A DNA stretch of 64,000 nt from Istiophorus platypterus. Its lineage: Eukaryota; Chordata; Actinopteri; Istiophoriformes; Istiophoridae. Below the pieces are notes generated by a model. That model did no database searches. It had not been told where the DNA came from and worked only from the letters and a program-made list of their open reading frames with translations. How positions within the stretch are numbered: position 1 is the first letter of the stretch; every line of letters starts with the position of its first letter. Made by a program: the position numbers and the translations under genes. Positions 59,869 to 64,000 of this stretch are shown piece by piece. The DNA is taken from positions 402,501-466,500 of the forward strand of contig CM029129.1 of the NCBI GenBank assembly GCA_016859345.1, given 5' to 3'.

Positions 59869-62416
59869 TATATAGATATATATATATATTAAAGTGGCCT
59901 GTCTCTAAATGTGTGAAAATGTTTAAAGAAATAACTGTAGTACTTCATTTATCACCTCAGGAGGACTTCCATTCTCTGCAGTGCTGTTGATGAAGTCTAG
60001 TTTCAGTCGCTTCTCAATGTATTCCAGGTCTGCCTCTGACTTCAGGAACTGCAAAGACACTCAGCTTTACACTTTTGATAGTATACTGGTAAGCCTATAC
60101 TGCTTCCTTCTCCTTAAAATTAGGGCTGGGCTTTTTCTGGAATTCAATACCAGTGCTGTTACTATCTGATCAAAGAAAGTAAAAAAAGAGTAAAAATCTG
60201 ACCAGAACTTCAATATCAACTTTCAGTCCTTGACAGTTTTCAATACTCAGTGCTACATATGCATTTTTGTTGGTACCAAAAAAGTATAGAGGGGCAATAC
60301 CCAGCCCTACTTATAAATGCAGTTTACATATAGAAAATTAACTTCAAAGGAAATGGGCTTTGTGGAAGTAAATAGCACCATGGTGCCAAACTTAATGAGA
60401 CGTAGATGTTCTCTGTTCCATTTCTCTTGTTCTGACATGAAACAAAGAGGTTTTAAAAGTATTAACAATGTCTTACAAAATTTAACAATCAACATTAACA
60501 CAATGTAAAAATGATAGGATTGTTTGTAGATAAAAACAAGCTGAGTTTTAATGCACAAAAAGATGACAGATCCAACCATGGCCATTGGCATTTGATGAGA
60601 CTGGTAGCACTAGTTAAATTCTGAAGAGGGTATTTCAAGTGAGATTAAAATTAGTTGTTAAACATGGCTAAATTCTCTAAATCAGGTTTACTGTCAGGGA
60701 ATTTCATTGCCATGGTAGTGCAGGAGTTACCTGTCAGTTATTGTTTAAAGTTATTGTTTTGGACAAACCTGTTTGTATCACAATGTGTAGTGCAAGACAA
60801 ACTTAAGACAAAGTAGGTTGCTAGCCAACACACAGACTTAGTGACACATGTATCCGTTTTCAGTAATCCAAATCGTACACTATTTATCTTCAATTGTTAG
60901 ATCAACTATTGAGCCTAGGCATAGTGCACTCTCACCTACCCCTTTAGATAATACCATGGTCCATATATCTTGTCCACTTGACTTGATATAATCTAGAAAT
61001 GCAACAGCTGGTCTCTGCAGTTTTCAGATGCTTTGACAATACTATTGCACTGCTCGCTGTCTGATACAGTAGTGCAATGAAGTCAGAGCACCTGCCAACA
61101 GCTTAAAAATCAGAGATGGGGATTTTTTTCCTTTGCTCGTAATTATTCCTGGCCAATGCCCTTTTAACATTGCACTGGTTTTCTAGCAGGGTCACCAGTC
61201 GTACAATATAAGAGGGCGCTGGACAGACAGCAGACTAGGCAGTAGCTTTGCTCAAGGCTATATTCTATAGTGATATGCAAAATAGTGGTATGGGCACCAT
61301 GGGCATAGTGCATATTTTGTTCATTTTTAAGCTAAAAGAATTAAATAGAACCCCTGCAGCAAACACACATGTACCGTTAGTTTTTATTTCCTGAATATTT
61401 TGCAAAATTGTTTGGAGCTGTTTCACTGCCACCGAGTTTTCTTTTTTTCCAGCCGAGGGAGAATAGTGTGCATCAACAGCACACCAAATGTCAATTTTAA
61501 GTACTTATCAATTTTCTGGTGTAAACAAATGACATACTAAAAACCTGTTTAGAATCAGTAGTATGGATTTTGGGACACAGTGAGTGAGATATTGTTGAAG
61601 GGTCCAGAAAAGCTAGTAAGCTTTGGGTTAAAGTATATTTGACCAAACATTGTATACGTGGTTTACTGAGCCATGTGCTGCTCCCTTCACAAGATGACAA
61701 CTCTTGTGTTAGCTGTTCAATGCATCTATACATCAGTTCTCCTCTGCCTTCCATAATTACATAGGAGAAGTACAAGCATTGTTGTATAACTGTGAAAAGG
61801 TATGTCTATATAAAAGTTAATTTAAATTTTTTTAAAGCCTGCTGTTAGGTTACAACACGATAAGACATTTGAGCTGTACTGGCGACAATTCTCTAATCAC
61901 CCTATTATGGGACCCACCGTTCCACATGCCTAACTGTGACCAGCTTTTTTGACTTTTGGCTTGTTGTTATGATGCTACTTTACGGAAATGAGTTAGAAAA
62001 CGGAACAAGAGCCCTGTACCAGTCTAATTGGTTGTCATGTTAAGAAATCTTAAAGGCAATAGGGAGCCGCTTTAAACAGCATACGTCTGAAATGGCCTCG
62101 AAGTGGACGCAATAGTCGCTGCTCTTATAGCTAGATAGTTACAAACGAGGTTCTGTCATTTGGTGCTCTGACGGTAGGCGGACGGGCCTGTTGAATGGCG
62201 CAAAGGAGTTTGAGGTGTTCATTGATAACGTTACAAAGAGAAAACCATGACTGTTGTGATTGGTATCGCGTATAAACAACTCAACGATAATTGATGAGCT
62301 TTCGAGTTGATAATTCAACAAGGATAAAAACAATTTCAGAAAACAACAATACAAACAATAGAATAGTTTTACACTGCGCTTACCATCGCCTCAAGCTTCT
62401 CAACTGTTGTCTCCAT
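52862..62416 (-). CDS. ska2: SKA2, spindle and kinetochore associated complex subunit 2 (7 coding exons, 223 aa)
   Basis: SKA2 joins SKA1 and SKA3 in the complex that tethers kinetochores to dynamic spindle microtubules in mitosis. Coding exons (minus): 62384-62416, 59956-60048, 58838-59008, 57147-57221, 55385-55427, 53742-53871, 52862-52988. They sum to 672 bases with no stop before the end, and all phases agree (0,0,0,0,1,2). All introns are GT-AG; the sixth donor (gttgga) is weak. Residues 1-99 follow human SKA2 exon by exon (MEAEVDKLELM / FQKAESDLDYIQYRLEYEI / VIKSRYQTLYARFK / QKESKS), giving the coiled-coil core. Exon 4 matches the human C-terminal LTKEEKTAAEQ region. Exons 5-7 add about 99 residues not in the 121-residue human protein. 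The start has a good context (AACATGG). Confidence 0.92.
53742..53871 (-). CDS. ska2: ska2 exon 6
   Basis: REYEGLSEAMLEAVPFSMRS, NIKLADLNMFYQQLQQHLSK, NK. Acceptor TATCCACAG, donor AAAG/gttgga (weak). The P..MR..IKL.DLN pattern recalls the SKA1 microtubule-binding domain word IPKYMKGRMTYDQIN. If unspliced, it would stop two codons later. Confidence 0.85.
54376..54714 (+). other. Unassigned 112-codon open frame in ska2 intron 5
   Basis: Plus strand, opposite to ska2. It has the protein-like middle SETEDLIMEFEHIRDNITAN and SYRHLNKEIILSKKEF, with an acceptor-like TGTCTTTCAG at 54426. The family is not recognised. It may be a diverged exon of a mobile element or a chance frame. Confidence 0.3.
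55080..55335 (-). repeat. Dispersed teleost repeat (CATGCTA-rich), reverse copy
   Basis: Contains TATAGCCATGCTACTGGCTC, CAGCATGCTAACATGCTCAA, TTAGCTTAGCATGTTAGCAT and AGCTGACGCTGATGGGAATG in the reverse order of the family seen at 21.4 kb. It lies in ska2 intron 5, beside predicted exon 5. Confidence 0.75.
55385..55427 (-). CDS. ska2: ska2 exon 5 (predicted)
   Basis: VPPAVEAFDQQQPL plus one base. Acceptor TTTTCTTCCAG, donor gtgagt. It is the only piece between exons 4 and 6 that I found which repairs the phase difference (0 to 1). At 43 bases it could be a chance match, but both splice sites are strong. A dispersed repeat ends about 50 bp away and does not overlap it. Confidence 0.65.
57147..57221 (-). 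CDS. ska2: ska2 exon 4
   Basis: 25 codons, VQLLTESEQDSADALAS then AVRLTTTE. Acceptor TTGCTGCAG, donor gtaaga. Parallels human LSPLTKEEKTAAEQFKF, the last coding exon in human. If the donor were not used, the frame would run 11 further codons to a stop, giving a human-length protein. Confidence 0.85.
57805..58640 (+). mobile_element. L2-type LINE, 3' end
   Basis: Plus strand: an ORF end with LLWNHLP and the EADTLST word, then a 3' UTR with ATTAATATTATTAGCCCTG, PAHHDPFLPVKGSFSCSRG in translation, and a tail of GAATTGAACT units (58600-58640). Second copy of the 38.7-39.5 kb family, here in intron 3 of ska2, antisense to the gene. Confidence 0.8.
58838..59008 (-). CDS. ska2: ska2 exon 3
   Basis: 57 codons with AMILENLRAIKTKHTALCSQ and VAAQKESMDSISNNFGSLM, ending LQQTTE. 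Acceptor TACCTGCAG, donor gtagag. Matches human VTLLKELSVIKSRYQTLYAR through QKQTDLE. Confidence 0.95.
59562..59889. repeat. AT-rich compound microsatellite (TATC/TAGA/TA)n
   Basis: About 330 bp of TATC, GATA, CTCT and long TA runs in ska2 intron 2. It is largely self-complementary and likely length-variable. Confidence 0.97.
59956..60048 (-). CDS. ska2: ska2 exon 2
   Basis: 31 codons, beginning FLKSEADLEYIEKRLKLDFI, acceptor TCTTTGCAG, donor gtgata. Matches human FQKAESDLDYIQYRLEYEI; start of the first helix of the SKA core bundle. Confidence 0.95.
62384..62416 (-). CDS. ska2: ska2 exon 1
   Basis: METTVEKLEAM, phase 0, donor gtaagc. Corresponds to human MEAEVDKLELM, and the exon boundary is conserved. 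Confidence 0.93.
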
Positions 62417-62640
62417 GTTGAATAGTTTTCAGCCCGATGCGCGCTCTCTGATTGGCCAGCTGTCAGGAATGGGGACAGACGATTGGGCAGGTGTGTGAGA
62501 CGAGAACCTCCCTCTGCTCCGTGGGAGCGTCGCGTTGCTGCAGTGGACGTCTTCTAGGAGCCGGATACCGGACTCAAAGATGGCGCACAGGCGTATGATC
62601 GGAAACCGCCCGCTTGGCCCATGAGCTAAAGAAGTTTTCT
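62417..62640 (-). promoter_or_regulatory. ska2 promoter region with two CCAAT boxes
   Basis: CpG-bearing sequence upstream of the ska2 start. ATTGG at 62451-62455 and 62482-62486 reads CCAAT on the gene strand, 31 bp apart, a spacing typical of NF-Y-driven cell-cycle promoters. There is no TATA box. On the opposite strand, AAAGATGGCGCA at 62577-62588 resembles a YY1 site and overlaps a 14-codon frame starting at 62580. In human, the SKA2 promoter is shared head-to-head with PRR11; no PRR11-like exon was recognised here. Confidence 0.65.
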
Positions 62641-64000
62641 AGCGACCGGATTTACTTTGGTGTCGGGCGGCCAACAGCAGATTCGTGTGTAGGCTGCGGG
62701 AAAGTTTAAAGATGTATTTTCTAAAATTCAGAATACAAGCTCTGAGTCTAACTCCACAGCATAATTTCTAAAAAATGCATTAAAAAAGTGGGTCAGGGAT
62801 TTGTATGAAGCAGGAATTGCTCAGTGACTGCAAGGAAGCTATGCTAGAGGACTCTTCAGAGTTGGAGGTCTTTCTATGAGGAATCCCTTTAAGTGGAAAT
62901 TAGTGGGGTGGAGGTCCCTGCTGGTCTCTAGCCATATCCATGGCTCCAGACTCCAGATCACAATCCCAAGTCAGAGGTCTTGGTGCCAAGCATTTAGTAA
63001 GTGAACAATGCAGATTTCAAAATATTCATAGCAGTGTGTTGCTATGGAGGGGAACTGCTGCCATCTGCAACCACTCCTTAGCCATATGAGGGGCTTAAGG
63101 GAAAGAATGCTTTCTGGTGATGCTTCTATAGCTGTCAAAAACCAAACCACGGTGCGAAAATCCAAAAATTATAAGTAAAGAGGGTCAGCAAAAAAAGCAG
63201 TGTAAACTCATGTGAATGATGACTCTTGATCAGTATATATTAGAAAATGACTGTGATGTCACTGACTCCAACTCAAGGATGGGTGCTGGGGAGGTGAGCC
63301 ATCCACCTCTGATTAGAGGGTTATAACATTCATAGTATAAATATAAATTTCATGATGTAAATAGGTCCCAAACAGTTGACTCTATTTCATCACTGGCCTT
63401 GCAAGGTTCAGGATGATTTAAAATGACATGTTCAGCCATTTTCAACACATGAAATGCAGATAATGTGTTCAATCATAGTACATTGCTATATGATTTCGTT
63501 TGCAAAAAAACCCTTTTTAAGCATGAACTACCTCTTTAGTGCTGTCAATTGCACTGCACCAAAATGATTTAAAACAGTAGATGGTGTGTTGAGCCATTTT
63601 CAACCCATCAAAAGCCTATTTTTATAATTTTGTAAAGAAATGTAAATATCAACACCAGTATTTATGCGTTTCATCACATTACTATCATATCATTTAGTTT
63701 AGAGCTCACAAAACATGTTTTAAGTCTGAAGTGCCTCTCTGAAATGGTAGTCTATGGGGAAAATGGCTGCAGGGAATTTTTTTTCATTGCAATAACATGA
63801 GTGGACTTGAAGCAGTCTGTCTAGCTCTCTAAATACATCAATGCCATGAATGTATTGTGGGAACTGGACACCAGCCATAAAGATGGTGCCCAGTCATTTG
63901 TATGAAAATTGCTCTACTTCCATTAAGACTTTCTCCAAAGCCACTGCCTCTGGACATCATCAAATGCGAGTTGCTTGCTCTCAAAGATTGTAATGTACTT
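62641..64000. other. No recognised gene
   Basis: No PRR11-like coding sequence or other gene was seen in the 1.4 kb divergent to ska2. The stretch 63400-63900 has phrases that look like a dispersed repeat, but I could not name a family. Confidence 0.5.

Noticed and set aside
62580..62624. 14-codon frame MAHRRMIGNRPLGP as the start of PRR11
   Set aside because: It does not resemble the PRR11 N-terminus, and no downstream exon was found.
1..64000. CRISPR array, operons, bacterial promoters or phage genes
   Set aside because: The sequence is a vertebrate genome with introns and eukaryotic repeats; no regularly spaced repeat array is present.

Overview
This window looks like nuclear DNA from a ray-finned fish, most likely a percomorph teleost. 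It is AT-rich with sparse, interrupted coding sequence. It carries the repeat mix typical of teleosts: Tc1 elements, L2/CR1-like and L1 LINEs, non-LTR elements with a restriction-like endonuclease, a Penelope-like element, tRNA-derived SINEs, hAT-like MITEs and microsatellites. Two vertebrate genes can be recognised, and they are close neighbours in human as well (TEX14 and SKA2 on 17q22). All gene and family calls come from reading translations and splice sites by eye; no search was run.

Layout. 1-29.5 kb: no confident host gene. It holds transposon debris, a GC-rich island near 6.7-7.2 kb, a foldback element at 24.0-24.6 kb, an inverted repeat pair at 15.2 and 17.7 kb, and an unassigned broken reading frame at 22.7-23.3 kb (minus). 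29.6-48.2 kb (plus): six recognisable exon remnants of tex14 and several weaker candidates. They include part of the pseudokinase domain, an acidic region and the C-terminal segment. In-frame stops and frame changes in several exons suggest that this copy is a pseudogene, or that the sequence has errors. Its introns are packed with SINEs, Tc1 elements, three or four LINE fragments and a Penelope remnant. 48.3-52.4 kb: intergenic, with a retrotransposon fragment and a hAT-like MITE. 52.4-62.6 kb (minus): an intact seven-exon ska2 gene of 223 codons. All splice phases agree, there are two CCAAT boxes just upstream of the start, and a poly(A) signal lies downstream. 62.6-64 kb: no recognised gene.

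How the genes relate. TEX14 builds germ-cell intercellular bridges. SKA2 is a subunit of the SKA complex, which couples kinetochores to spindle microtubules. The two are convergent here. The most interesting points are the C-terminal extension of SKA2 (about 99 residues from three extra exons, absent from the 121-residue human protein), the decay of tex14, and several perfect or near-perfect inverted repeats that no annotated element explains.
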